This document shows, piece by piece, positions 33,034 through 41,677 of a stretch of 64,000 nt of DNA; the stretch's first letter is position 1; each line of letters starts with the position of its first letter. The stretch covers positions 783,564 through 847,563 of the forward strand of contig NZ_RKIE01000001.1 in the NCBI RefSeq assembly GCF_003751785.1, read 5' to 3'. The position numbers were made by a program, and so were the translations under genes. Below the pieces are notes generated by a model. The model saw only the letters and a list, made by a program, of their open reading frames with translations. It did not search any database and had not been told where the DNA came from. The stretch is from Frigoribacterium sp. PhB160. GTDB lineage: Bacteria > Actinomycetota > Actinomycetes > Actinomycetales > Microbacteriaceae.

Positions 33034-34566
33034 TCACGCGACGCTCCGCAGCGCCTCGGCCGGACGGAGCCGCGAGGCCCGCCAGCCGCCGATCGCGCCG
33101 GCGAGCAGCCCGCCGAGGAGGGCGAGGCCGACCGCGACGACGATGATCGGCACCGACACGGGCACGTGCAGCACGACGTCGGTCGTCGCCTGGGCGACCT
33201 GCTGGCCGAAGCCGCCGCCCGCCGCGCCCGCGGCCGCGGTGCCGGCCGCGTCGGCGGCACCGCCGCCGGGACCGCCGCCCGGCCCGCCGGTGGTCGTCGC
33301 CGCAGCCGACAGCGTCGGCGCGACGAGGTTCACGACGAGGATGCCGACGAGGCCGGCCGCGACGCCGACGACCCCGCCCACGAGGCCCTGCACGAGCGAC
33401 TCGCCCGCCACCTGGCGGGTGATGCGGGCGTTGCTCCAGCCGATGGCCTTGAGGGTGCCGAACTCCCGGGTGCGACGGCCGACGCCGGAGACTGTGAAGA
33501 GGATCGCGAGCAGGAACGCCGCGGCCAGGACGACCACGGAGAGCCAGGTGCCGAGGCTCGAGACGAGCCCCGAGGCGGTCGACAGCGAGCCCGAGACGCT
33601 CGCGGCGAGGTCGGACTGCGTGCTGACCGTGGCGTCGGGCAGCGCGGTCTCGAGGTCGCTCGCGACCGCGTCGACGTCGGAGGCGCTCGCCGCGGTGACG
33701 TAGATGTCGCTGACCTGGCCGGTGAGGCCGCTCACGGTCTGGGCGGTGTCGAGGGGCACGTACGTGTCGGCCGCGGTCGCCGCGTCGGACGAGGTGGAGC
33801 CGACGACGCCGATGACCGTGAAGTCGGTGCCGCCGACGGCGAGCACGTCGCCGACCGCGAGCTCGGCGCTCGTCGCGTAGGCCTGGTCGAGCACGACCAC
33901 GTCCGTGCCGGCGTCGTCCGCCGTGAAGGTGCGGCCGTCGACGAGCGCGACGCTCGTCAGCGGGCCGACCGCGTCGGCGGCGACGTCGACGCCGTCGACG
34001 GAGAACGAGTCGACGCCGAACGAGCTGCCGCCCGCGCCGTCGGCGCCCCCGGACGGCGGACCGGCCTGCGTGCCGTCGGTGGTGCCCGTGCCGTCGTCGG
34101 TGCCGGTCCCGGGGGCCGTGCCCGCGCCTCCGGCGGTCTGCGACTGGTCGGGCAGGGTGCCCGAGAAGGTCGACGACTCGAGGCTGAGGGTGGCGGTGGC
34201 GGCGGAGACCCCGTCGACGCCCTGGACGGTCGCGAGGGCGCTCGCGTCGAACGTGGCGGTGCCCCGCGCGGCCGAGAGCGTGCTCTGCGCGACCTCGGTG
34301 CTGCCGTCGCTGGTGGCGCCGTCGTCGGCGCCGAACGAGAACTGCTGGCCGGGGCCGCCCGCGCCGGGCTCGGCGGCCTGGGTGACGGTGACGTCGGTGC
34401 CGACGCCGTAGACGGACGCGAGAACGGACGACTGGGCGCTGCGGACGCCCGCCGAGACGCCGGCGACGATGATGACGAGGGCGATGGCGAGTGCCATGCC
34501 GATCGCCACCACGGCGGTCTGCTTGCGTCTGCCGCTCAGCTCGCGGGACAGGTAGGTCAGGAACAT
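33034..34566 (-). CDS. FtsX/MacB-type ABC transporter permease
   Basis: The 510-residue protein has one N-terminal membrane helix (VVAIGMALAIALVIIVAGVS), a large extracytoplasmic domain of about 270 residues and three C-terminal helices, the MacB layout. The segment FGTLKAIGWSNARITRQVAGES is the conserved ATPase contact. Two low-complexity linkers rich in Gly, Thr and Pro lie near residues 140-175 and 445-475. ATG 34566 has GGAG nine bases upstream; longer reading frames lack a site. It is divergent from a response regulator/kinase pair, which suggests that the exporter answers to a cell-surface signal. Confidence 0.87.
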   Translation of the reverse strand: MFLTYLSRELSGRRKQTAVVAIGMALAIALVIIVAGVSAGVRSAQSSVLASVYGVGTDVTVTQAAEPGAGGPGQQFSFGADDGATSDGSTEVAQSTLSAARGTATFDASALATVQGVDGVSAATATLSLESSTFSGTLPDQSQTAGGAGTAPGTGTDDGTGTTDGTQAGPPSGGADGAGGSSFGVDSFSVDGVDVAADAVGPLTSVALVDGRTFTADDAGTDVVVLDQAYATSAELAVGDVLAVGGTDFTVIGVVGSTSSDAATAADTYVPLDTAQTVSGLTGQVSDIYVTAASASDVDAVASDLETALPDATVSTQSDLAASVSGSLSTASGLVSSLGTWLSVVVLAAAFLLAILFTVSGVGRRTREFGTLKAIGWSNARITRQVAGESLVQGLVGGVVGVAAGLVGILVVNLVAPTLSAAATTTGGPGGGPGGGAADAAGTAAAGAAGGGFGQQVAQATTDVVLHVPVSVPIIVVAVGLALLGGLLAGAIGGWRASRLRPAEALRSVA

Positions 34567-34734
34567 GGGACGGGTCTCCTCGGCGGTGGTGCAGGGTCGG
34601 GGGGCGCGGCGGGTGCCGACACCGGGAGACCGTAGGGAGGACGTCGATGGGCCCGCCATGGAGCGGCTATGAGGACGTCATGAAGGTCGCGGCTCACGCA
34701 TGGTCGAGCCACAGGTCGCTCATAGGGAACTCTC

Positions 34735-34740
34735 GATACT
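34735..34740 (+). promoter_or_regulatory. Leaderless-type -10 box (GATACT) of the response regulator gene
   Basis: GATACT ends seven bases before the GTG at 34748. There is no ribosome binding site. Confidence 0.4.
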
Positions 34741-34747
34741 TGGACTC

Positions 34748-35494
34748 GTGACCACTTCGACCTCCGCCCCCGCCGCCGCCCCGAGGCTCACCCGGGCCGA
34801 CGGATCGCCCCTCCGAGTCCTCGTCGTCGACGACGAGAACAGCCTCACCGACCTGCTCTCGATGGCCCTCCGCTACGAGGGGTGGGACGTCAAGGCCGCG
34901 AACGACGGCCAGGGCGCCCTCGCCCTCGCCCGCGAGTTCGGCCCCGACGCGATCGTGCTCGACTGGATGCTGCCCGACATCGACGGCATGCAGGTGCTCG
35001 GCCGGCTGCGCCAGGGCGGCGACGACACGCCGATCCTCTTCCTCACGGCGAAGGACTCCGTCGAGGACCGCGTCTCCGGGCTCACGGCCGGCGGCGACGA
35101 CTACGTCACGAAGCCGTTCTCCCTCGAAGAGGTCGTGGCGCGCCTCCGCGGGCTGATCCGCCGCTCGGCCTCGGCCGTCAGCGAGAGCAGCGACTCGCGC
35201 ATCGTCGTCGGCGACCTCGTGCTCGACGAGGAGAGCTACGAGGTCTCCCGCGCGGGCCGCGAGATCGAGCTCACCGCGACCGAGTTCGAGCTGCTGCGCT
35301 TCCTCATGCGCAACCCGCGCCGCGTGCTGAGCAAGGCGCAGATCCTCGACCGGGTGTGGAGCTACGACTTCGGCGGCAAGTCGAGCGTCGTCGAGATCTA
35401 CATCTCGTACCTGCGCAAGAAGATCGACGCGGGCGAAGAGGCGATGATCCACACCGTGCGCGGCGTGGGCTACGTCATCAAGCCGACGTCGTGA
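34748..35494 (+). CDS. OmpR/PhoB-family response regulator
   Basis: The 248-residue protein has a receiver domain with LRVLVVDDEN, the phosphorylation site Asp72 in VLDWMLPDIDG, Thr100 in FLTAK and Lys122 in YVTKPF. The C-terminal winged helix includes ELTATEFELLRFLMRNPRRVLSK-type sequence from about residue 175 and ends in HTVRGVGYVI. It is co-encoded with the next gene by a GTGA overlap and divergent from the MacB-like exporter. The first 20 residues are a low-complexity lead; GTG 34748 is chosen from the -10 box. Confidence 0.93.
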   Translation: MTTSTSAPAAAPRLTRADGSPLRVLVVDDENSLTDLLSMALRYEGWDVKAANDGQGALALAREFGPDAIVLDWMLPDIDGMQVLGRLRQGGDDTPILFLTAKDSVEDRVSGLTAGGDDYVTKPFSLEEVVARLRGLIRRSASAVSESSDSRIVVGDLVLDEESYEVSRAGREIELTATEFELLRFLMRNPRRVLSKAQILDRVWSYDFGGKSSVVEIYISYLRKKIDAGEEAMIHTVRGVGYVIKPTS

Positions 35495-37089
35495 GCAGCG
35501 CCTCGCCCGGGCGGGCGGGGGCACGACTCGCGAGCCTGGGGAGGCGCGTGCCCGGCCTCGCCGGACCGCTCACCCTCCGCAAGCGCCTGATCCTCAGCAT
35601 CGTCGCCCTCGTCGTCCTGCTCACGGTCGCCATCGGGGCCGTCAGCGTCGTCGTGCTGCGCGTCTCGCTCCTGTCGCAGCTCGACGGCGAGCTCGCCGAC
35701 GCGACGCAGCGCGCGCTGACGAACGCCACCCAGGGCTCCGCCGGCCGACCGAGCCTCACGCCCGACCAGTACGACATCAGCGCACCGCGACAGGCCCCCG
35801 GCACGTTCACCGCGTTCGTCGTCGGCGACCAGGTCATCGACGCCTACAGCATCACCCGCACCGGTCAGCTCGACGACCCGGTCACCGCGCAGAGCTCGGC
35901 CACCCTGCAGGGGGTCGTCGACGAGCCCGAGCCCGTCTCGGTCGACCTGGGCGGCACCCTCGGCAGCTACCGGGTCGAGTCGGTGCCCGTGTCGATCGCC
36001 ACGGCCTCCGGCGGCTCGTTCTCGCAGGCCTGGCTCGTCGTCGGCCTGCCGCTCGACGGCGTCACCTCGACCGTCACGGTGATGGTCGTGTCGATCGCCG
36101 CCGTCACCCTGCTCGGCCTCGCCGTCGCGATCGGCATCGCCTTCGGCGTGGTGCGGAGCGCGCTCCGTCCGCTCGAGCGCATGTCGGCCACGGCCCTCCG
36201 CGTCGCGGAGCTCCCGCTCGACCGCGGCGAGGTCGCCCTCGCCGAGCGCGTCGCGGCGGAGGACACCGACACGCGCACCGAGGTCGGCCGGGTCGGCGCC
36301 TCGCTGAACCGCATGCTCGGCCACGTCGAGGGAGCGCTGGAGGCGCGGCAGCAGAGCGAGAACAAGGTGCGCCAGTTCGTCGCCGACGCCTCGCACGAGC
36401 TGCGCACGCCGCTCGCGTCGGTGCGGGGCTACGCCGAGCTCACCCGCCGGATGAACGCCGACCTGCCCGACGACGTCGTCTACGCCATGGGCCGCATCGA
36501 GTCGGAGTCGCTGCGGATGACCACGCTCGTGGAGGACCTGCTGCTGCTCGCCCGCCTCGACGAGGGCCGCGACCTGGTCGTCGGCGAGGTCGACCTGACC
36601 CGCATCGTGCTCGACGCGGTCAACGACGCGCACGCGGCGTCGACCACGCACGAGGTCGACGTCGACGTGCCCGACGAGCCGGTCGTCGTGCCGGGCGACG
36701 GCATGCGCCTGCAGCAGATCGTCGCGAACCTGCTGACGAACGCCCGCACGCACACCCCCGAGGGCACCAACGTGCACGTCGTGCTGGGCGTCGACGACCG
36801 TGCCCGCGAGGCCGTGGTCACCGTCGCCGACGACGGGCCGGGCATCGACCCCGCGGTGCTGCCGGTGCTCTTCGAGCGCTTCGCGCGGGCCGACAGCTCG
36901 CGCTCCCGCCTCGCGGGGTCGACGGGGCTCGGCCTCGCGATCGTCGAGGCCGTGGCGCACTCGCACGGCGGCTCGGTCGTCGTCACGAGCGACGAGCGGG
37001 GCGCGGTCTTCACCGTCCGCCTGCCGCTCGAGGGCGCCGCGGTGCCCTCGTCCGGCGCCGTCGCGACCGCCGCCGGCGTCCCGACCTGA
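35491..37089 (+). CDS. HAMP-domain sensor histidine kinase
   Basis: The 532-residue protein has a membrane helix near residues 35-57, an extracytoplasmic sensor domain to about 192, a second helix to about 222, a HAMP segment, then HisKA with DASHELRTPLASVRGY (His302). The HATPase_c domain follows with LLTNARTHTPEG (N box), DDGPGIDP (G1) and GSTGLGLAIV (G2). It should phosphorylate the upstream regulator. GTG 35491 overlaps that gene's stop. The stop is followed at once by a perfect 17-bp hairpin. Confidence 0.93.
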   Translation: MSSASPGRAGARLASLGRRVPGLAGPLTLRKRLILSIVALVVLLTVAIGAVSVVVLRVSLLSQLDGELADATQRALTNATQGSAGRPSLTPDQYDISAPRQAPGTFTAFVVGDQVIDAYSITRTGQLDDPVTAQSSATLQGVVDEPEPVSVDLGGTLGSYRVESVPVSIATASGGSFSQAWLVVGLPLDGVTSTVTVMVVSIAAVTLLGLAVAIGIAFGVVRSALRPLERMSATALRVAELPLDRGEVALAERVAAEDTDTRTEVGRVGASLNRMLGHVEGALEARQQSENKVRQFVADASHELRTPLASVRGYAELTRRMNADLPDDVVYAMGRIESESLRMTTLVEDLLLLARLDEGRDLVVGEVDLTRIVLDAVNDAHAASTTHEVDVDVPDEPVVVPGDGMRLQQIVANLLTNARTHTPEGTNVHVVLGVDDRAREAVVTVADDGPGIDPAVLPVLFERFARADSSRSRLAGSTGLGLAIVEAVAHSHGGSVVVTSDERGAVFTVRLPLEGAAVPSSGAVATAAGVPT

Positions 37090-37090
37090 C

Positions 37091-37131
37091 GACGGAGGAG
37101 GCGCGACTTGCGCGGTCGCGCCTCCTCCGTC
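37091..37131. terminator. Perfect 17-bp hairpin after the kinase gene, made of two dispersed-word copies
   Basis: GACGGAGGAGGCGCGAC pairs perfectly with GTCGCGCCTCCTCCGTC around the seven-base loop TTGCGCG. Both arms hold the core GGAGGCGCG. It begins two bases after the kinase stop. The loop also supplies the -35 hexamer for the ribosomal protein promoter. Confidence 0.85.
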
Positions 37132-37137
37132 TACTCT
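37108..37137 (+). promoter_or_regulatory. Promoter of rplJ-rplL embedded in the preceding terminator
   Basis: TTGCGC at 37108-37113 lies in the hairpin loop and TACTCT at 37132-37137 begins at the base after the stem, with an 18-bp spacer formed by the 3' arm. The TTGCGC hexamer also occurs in the tRNA-Trp and sugar-operon promoters of this window. Confidence 0.6.
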
Positions 37138-37358
37138 GTACGAAGCCCAAGACCGCCGGTTGTCTCCGCATGCTCGCATGCAGAGACCGAAGGTTCTCGA
37201 CCGAGAGCAGCCAGCGCAGGTGTGTGAAGTCGTTCCTCGCTCTCGAGCGAGATCCAGCTCCGTGCGCTTGCGCCGGAGCTTTCTTCATTCCCCCGCCTCG
37301 GCGGTGGACGTGAGCGAGTGCCCAGGGGCTGCCGGCACACCCACGTTTTAGGAGAGCC
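37138..37358 (+). promoter_or_regulatory. rplJ leader with internal attenuator-like hairpin
   Basis: The 221-nt untranslated leader has several foldable parts, including GCATGC repeats near 37170, CTCGCT/AGCGAG near 37238-37253 and AGCTCCG/CGGAGCT at 37256-37280. The last is followed by TTTCTTCATTC, the most T-rich tail after any hairpin seen here. A leader bound by L10-L12 is standard for rplJL operons, and the last hairpin is a good attenuator candidate. Confidence 0.6.
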
Positions 37359-37874
37359 ATGGCGAACAAGGAAGCATCGGTCGCCGAGCTCACGGAGAAC
37401 TTCCGTGACTCGACCGCCGTCCTGCTCACCGAGTACCGCGGTCTCACGGTGGCGGAGCTCAAGGAGCTCCGCACGATCATCAGTGCAGACGCGACGTACG
37501 CCGTGGTGAAGAACACGCTCAGCAAGATCGCGGCGAACAACGCCGGCATCTCGTCGTTCGACGACGAGCTCGTCGGACCGTCGGCGATCGCCTTCGTGCA
37601 CGGAGACCCCGTCGCCGTCGCCAAGGGCTTGCGTGACTTCGCCAAGGCACACCCCGCTCTGATCGTGAAGAACGGTTACTTCGACGGTAACCCGCTCACG
37701 GCGGACGAGGTCAAGAAGCTCGCCGACCTCGAGTCCCGGGAGGTGCTGCTGGGCAAGCTGGCCGGCGCCTTCAAGGCCTCGCTGTTCGGTGCGGCCTACC
37801 TGTTCCAGGCTCCGCTCTCGCAGGCCGTCCGCACGGTCGAGGCGCTGCGCGCGAAGCAGGACGCCGACAGCTAA
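37359..37874 (+). CDS. rplJ: 50S ribosomal protein L10
   Basis: The 171-residue protein has the L10 core [30 protein letters not shown] and [11 protein letters not shown], then a C-terminal helix that carries L7/L12 dimers. It is the base of the ribosomal stalk. ATG 37359 follows TAGGAGAG. rplL follows after 49 bp. Confidence 0.98.
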   Translation: MANKEASVAELTENFRDSTAVLLTEYRGLTVAELKELRTIISADATYAVVKNTLSKIAANNAGISSFDDELVGPSAIAFVHGDPVAVAKGLRDFAKAHPALIVKNGYFDGNPLTADEVKKLADLESREVLLGKLAGAFKASLFGAAYLFQAPLSQAVRTVEALRAKQDADS

Positions 37875-37923
37875 CGAGCTGTCAGCACCACCCCCACTTC
37901 AGTAAGACAACAAGGAGAAAACA

Positions 37924-38307
37924 ATGGCGAAGCTCACGCAGGACGAACTGATCGAGGCCTTCAAGGAGCTCACGCTCATCGAGCTCAGCGAGTTCGTGAA
38001 GAAGTTCGAAGAGGTCTTCGAGGTCACCGCTGCTGCCCCCGTGGCCGCCGCCGGTGCCGCCGGCCCCGCCGCCGCTGCCGAAGAGGTCGAGGAGAAGGAC
38101 TCCTTCGACGTCGTCCTCGACTCGGTCGGCGACAAGAAGATCCAGGTCATCAAGGAGGTCCGCGCGCTCACGAGCCTCGGTCTCGGCGAGGCCAAGGCCG
38201 TCGTCGACGGTGCCCCCAGCACCGTCCTCGAGGGCGCCAACAAGGAGACGGCCGAGAAGGCCAAGGCTCAGCTCGAGGCTGCCGGCGCCACCGTCACCCT
38301 CAAGTAG
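37924..38307 (+). CDS. rplL: 50S ribosomal protein L7/L12
   Basis: The 127-residue protein starts [20 protein letters not shown], has an Ala/Gly/Pro hinge near residues 40-57 and the C-terminal domain with [20 protein letters not shown] and [15 protein letters not shown]. It recruits translation GTPases. AGGAG lies a few bases before the ATG. Confidence 0.98.
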   Translation: MAKLTQDELIEAFKELTLIELSEFVKKFEEVFEVTAAAPVAAAGAAGPAAAAEEVEEKDSFDVVLDSVGDKKIQVIKEVRALTSLGLGEAKAVVDGAPSTVLEGANKETAEKAKAQLEAAGATVTLK

Positions 38308-38355
38308 TCCCCGGGGCCACGCGCCCCTCGCGGCCCCGGCCGCATCGCAGCACCT

Positions 38356-38387
38356 GAAAGGCGTCACCCTCCGGGGTGGCGCCTTTC
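38356..38387 (+). terminator. Terminator of rplJ-rplL
   Basis: GAAAGGCGTCACCC pairs with GGGTGGCGCCTTTC with one G-T pair (14 bp) around TCCG, 48 bp after the rplL stop. Confidence 0.8.
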
Positions 38388-38427
38388 GGCGTTCCCGGGG
38401 GCGGAGCCCGGCGGGGGAGGGCGGAGC

Positions 38428-39867
38428 CTAGGAGGCGCGACCGACGACCGACCGGCGGCGTCCGTACCCGAGGTACACCGCGCCTCCGACGGTCATCCAC
38501 ACGGCGAACGCGACCCAGGTCACCCAGCCCAGCGTGACCATGAGCAGCACGCACGAGGCGCAGCCGAGGATCGGCACGACCGGGTAGAGCGGCACCCTGA
38601 AGGTGCGGTCGAGCTCGGGCCGGTGGCGCCGCAGCCACATCACGGAGAGGTTCACGAGCGCGAAGGCGAAGAGGGTGCCGATGCTCGTGGCGTCGGCGAG
38701 GGCCCCCAGCGGCACGAACGCGGCGGTGGCGGCGACCGCCCCGCCGACGAGGAGGGTGCCCGCGACGGGCGTCCCGGTGCGCGGCGAGACGCGGCCGAGC
38801 ACGCGGGGGACGAGGCCGTCCCGGGCCATCGCGACGAAGATGCGGGTCTGGCCGTAGAGCACGGTGAGCACGACGCTCGCGATGGCGGCGACCGCGGTCA
38901 CGGCGAACACGAAGGCCACCCACGGCTGGCCGGTGATCGTCGCGACGATCGTCACGAGGGTCGCCTCGCCGTCGGTGAAGGCCGTCCACGGGCGGGCGCC
39001 GATCGCCGCCACGGCGACGAGCACGTAGAGCACGGTGATGACGACGATCGACGCGATGATGGCGCGGGGCAGGTCGCGGCGGGGGTCGCGGGCCTCCTCG
39101 CCGGCCGTGGAGGCGGCGTCGAAGCCGATGTACGAGAAGAACAAGCGAGAGGCCGCAGCCGAGACCCCCGCGGCGCCCATCGGGGCCAGCGGCTCGAAGT
39201 TGCCCGCGGAGAAGGCCGTGGCCGCGACCGCGACGAAGAAGACGAGCAGCCCGACCTTGACGACCACGAGCACCGTGTTGACCCAGGCGCCCTCGCGGGC
39301 GCCCGGCAGCAGCACGGCCGTGGCGAGCAGCACGAGCACGGCCGCGGGCAGGTTGACGACGCCGCCGGCGCCGGGCGGGTCGGCGATCGCGGCGGGCAGC
39401 GAGAGGCCGACGACCTGGAGCGCCTCGTCGACGTACTGCCCGGCGCCCACGGCCACCGCGGCGACCGAGACGGCGTACTCGAGCACGAGGCACCAGCCGC
39501 AGACCCAGGCGACCCCCTCGCCGAGGGTGGCGTAGGCGTAGCTGTAGCTCGACCCGGAGACGGGCACGCTGCCCGCCATCTCGGCGTACGAGAGGGCCGA
39601 GAGCAGGGCGGCGACGCCCGCCAGCACGAACGACATCCAGACGGCGGGCCCGGCGAGGGGCACCGCGGTGCCGAGCACGACGAGGATGCCCGTGCCGAGC
39701 GTGGCGCCGATGCTGATGGCGGTGAGGTGCCAGACCCCGAGGGTGCGGCGGAGGGGCGTCGCCGACCCGTCGACGTCGGCCGCGAACGACTCGAGCGGCT
39801 TCCGTCGACGCAGCTGCGTCGTCAGGGGCAGGCGGGCGGGAGCGGGGGAGGGGCTGTCGTGCGGCAC
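38428..39867 (-). CDS. APC-superfamily amino acid permease
   Basis: This 479-residue transporter has about 12 membrane helices. ISIGATLGTGILVVLGTAV in helix 1 is the substrate and Na+/H+ site of the family, and FFSYIGFDAASTAGEEARDP is the helix 6 region typical of cationic amino acid transporters (YfnA/CAT type). It should import an amino acid by proton coupling. GTG 39867 is six bases from a TAGCCT box. Two copies of the dispersed word lie near its 3' end at 38431 and 38479. Confidence 0.9.
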   Translation of the reverse strand: MPHDSPSPAPARLPLTTQLRRRKPLESFAADVDGSATPLRRTLGVWHLTAISIGATLGTGILVVLGTAVPLAGPAVWMSFVLAGVAALLSALSYAEMAGSVPVSGSSYSYAYATLGEGVAWVCGWCLVLEYAVSVAAVAVGAGQYVDEALQVVGLSLPAAIADPPGAGGVVNLPAAVLVLLATAVLLPGAREGAWVNTVLVVVKVGLLVFFVAVAATAFSAGNFEPLAPMGAAGVSAAASRLFFSYIGFDAASTAGEEARDPRRDLPRAIIASIVVITVLYVLVAVAAIGARPWTAFTDGEATLVTIVATITGQPWVAFVFAVTAVAAIASVVLTVLYGQTRIFVAMARDGLVPRVLGRVSPRTGTPVAGTLLVGGAVAATAAFVPLGALADATSIGTLFAFALVNLSVMWLRRHRPELDRTFRVPLYPVVPILGCASCVLLMVTLGWVTWVAFAVWMTVGGAVYLGYGRRRSVVGRAS

Positions 39868-39873
39868 CGCGAG

Positions 39874-39879
39874 AGGCTA
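39874..39879 (-). promoter_or_regulatory. Leaderless-type -10 box (TAGCCT) of the permease gene
   Basis: On the minus strand TAGCCT is six bases before the GTG at 39867. Confidence 0.5.
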
Positions 39880-39898
39880 CCGCAGCGGCGGCGGCGGG

Positions 39899-41494
39899 TC
39901 AGTCGTCGTCGACGTGCAGCCCGAGCTGGCGCACGCGGGCCATCGCCTCGCGGCGGGAGCTCGCCTGCAGCTTGCGGTAGATGCTCCGCACGTGGCTCTT
40001 CACCGTGTTCACCGAGATGTAGAGCTGGCTGCCGATCTGCCCGAGGGTCTGTCCCGTGGCGAGGTGGCGCACGATGACGAGCTCCCGGTCGCTGAGCGGC
40101 TCGGCGAGCTGCGGCACCGTCTCGGCGGCCCGGCCGCGCAGGCGCTCGAGCACCGACGTCATGAGCGGCGGGTGCGCCCGGCGCGACGCGCGCTCGACCA
40201 GCTCGCGCAGGTCGTCGTCGGGCAGGGTCGCGAAGGGCCAGATCGAGCCCATGCGCCCGGCCGAGAGCAGGGCGCGGTCGAACTCGATGTCGGCCCGGGC
40301 CGTGTCGCCCGTCGCCAGGTGCGCGGAGGCCGTGATGACGTGCACGTGGCCCATCGAGCGCTCGCTGTGCAGGTCGCCGAGCACGTGGCACGCCTCGAGC
40401 GCCGCCAGGGCGGCCTCGGGCTCGCCGGCCTCGAGGTGCACGAGGGCGACGACGCGGGCCGGGCAGAGCACGTGGCGGGCGTTCGGCACCACCGGGGCCG
40501 CGAGGCGGCGGGCCTCGTGGGGCTGGCCGAGCTGGCGCATGGTCTCGGCGCGCAGCACCGCGCTCGCGGCGGGCAGGTCGCTGCGGCCCGAGAAGCCCTG
40601 CGCGAGGCGCGTGATGCGGGCCAGGTGGTCGAGCACCTCGATGAAGCGTCGCTCGGCGAAGCAGACGCTTGCCTCGGCGAACGAGCCGAGGGGCTCCCAG
40701 TCCGTGCCGCGGGTCGACAGCAGCACGGCCTCGACGATCGCCGGCAGGTCGCGGGTCTCGTCCTGCTCGAGGGCCAGGTGCAGGCGCGTGATCTGCGAGA
40801 GCGCCGCGAACGCGCTCGTCATGAGCTCGGTGCCCTCGGCGAGGCGCTCGGCGCGGCGGACGTGGTCGCCGGCGAGGGCGAAGTCGCCGAGCAGCATCGA
40901 GACGTAGGCGAGGGCCGAGTGGCACTCGACGCGCTCGGCGGGGCTGAGGTGCTCCTCGCCGAGGCCGGCCGCCAGCCCGAGCGAGAACTGCGCCTGGTCG
41001 TACTCGCCGTAGTGGACGCGGACGAGGCCGAGCTGCAGGGCGAAGGAGGCGCTGAGCGCGACGCGCACGTCGATCGAGCTCTCGAGGTCGGTCTCGATCA
41101 TCGTGCGGCAGATCTCGAGGTGCTCGTGGGCGACGACGAGGTCGCCCATCGTGCGGAGGGTCGCGGCGAGGTGCACGTGGTAGCCGGCGCGGACGTCGAG
41201 GGGCACGGTCGGGTCGGCGTCGATGGCCTTGGCCACGCCGCGGAACCAGGGCAGGGCCGCGCTGTGCGAGCGCGAGCCCACGGAGCGGTGGCTCGCCGCG
41301 AGGGCCAGGAGGATGCGCGGGCGACCACGCCACTCGGCCTCGGGCGCCGAGCGCACCGCGGCGCGCAGGCGGGCGCCCTGGAGGGGCGCGACGTGCGGCC
41401 AGGCCGCCTCGATCGCGTCGAGGGCAGCACGGTGGTCGGTGTGGGCTAGCTCGTCGCCGGGTCTGTCCGCGGCGGTCGCGTCTGTCGGGTTCAC
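39899..41494 (-). CDS. LuxR-family regulator with helical-repeat sensor region
   Basis: The 531-residue protein has a C-terminal LuxR HTH, LSDRELVIVRHLATGQTLGQ then YISVNTVKSHVRSIYRKLQ, from about residue 460. The first 430 residues are Ala/Leu/Arg-rich helices resembling the TPR-like superhelix of MalT-type regulators, without the P-loop NTPase domain. It may sense a ligand or protein. The gene lies 32 bp after the permease start region on the same strand, so the two could be related in function. The GTG at 41494 has AGGTAGGA upstream. Confidence 0.82.
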   Translation of the reverse strand: MNPTDATAADRPGDELAHTDHRAALDAIEAAWPHVAPLQGARLRAAVRSAPEAEWRGRPRILLALAASHRSVGSRSHSAALPWFRGVAKAIDADPTVPLDVRAGYHVHLAATLRTMGDLVVAHEHLEICRTMIETDLESSIDVRVALSASFALQLGLVRVHYGEYDQAQFSLGLAAGLGEEHLSPAERVECHSALAYVSMLLGDFALAGDHVRRAERLAEGTELMTSAFAALSQITRLHLALEQDETRDLPAIVEAVLLSTRGTDWEPLGSFAEASVCFAERRFIEVLDHLARITRLAQGFSGRSDLPAASAVLRAETMRQLGQPHEARRLAAPVVPNARHVLCPARVVALVHLEAGEPEAALAALEACHVLGDLHSERSMGHVHVITASAHLATGDTARADIEFDRALLSAGRMGSIWPFATLPDDDLRELVERASRRAHPPLMTSVLERLRGRAAETVPQLAEPLSDRELVIVRHLATGQTLGQIGSQLYISVNTVKSHVRSIYRKLQASSRREAMARVRQLGLHVDDD

Positions 41495-41665
41495 GGGTCC
41501 TACCTCTGCCGCATCGGGGGGTCCCCCGTCGGGTACGGGGACTGCAGCTGCGGAGCGTCGGTGAGCCGCCCCGGCCTCATCCTAAACTGAGTGTTCTTCC
41601 CGGTCCTCGACTTCGACCGTCTCGACCCCGAACTGGGGTGGGCTCGGGGGCCCGCCGAGCAGGCG

Positions 41666-41671
41666 TACCGT
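41666..41671 (+). promoter_or_regulatory. Leaderless-type -10 box (TACCGT) of the ABC exporter gene
   Basis: TACCGT is six bases before the ATG at 41678. Confidence 0.5.
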
Positions 41672-41677
41672 GGCGGG

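Noticed and set aside
34700-34747. Longer start for the response regulator
   Set aside because: The extra residues would cross the -10 box, and the receiver domain is complete without them.
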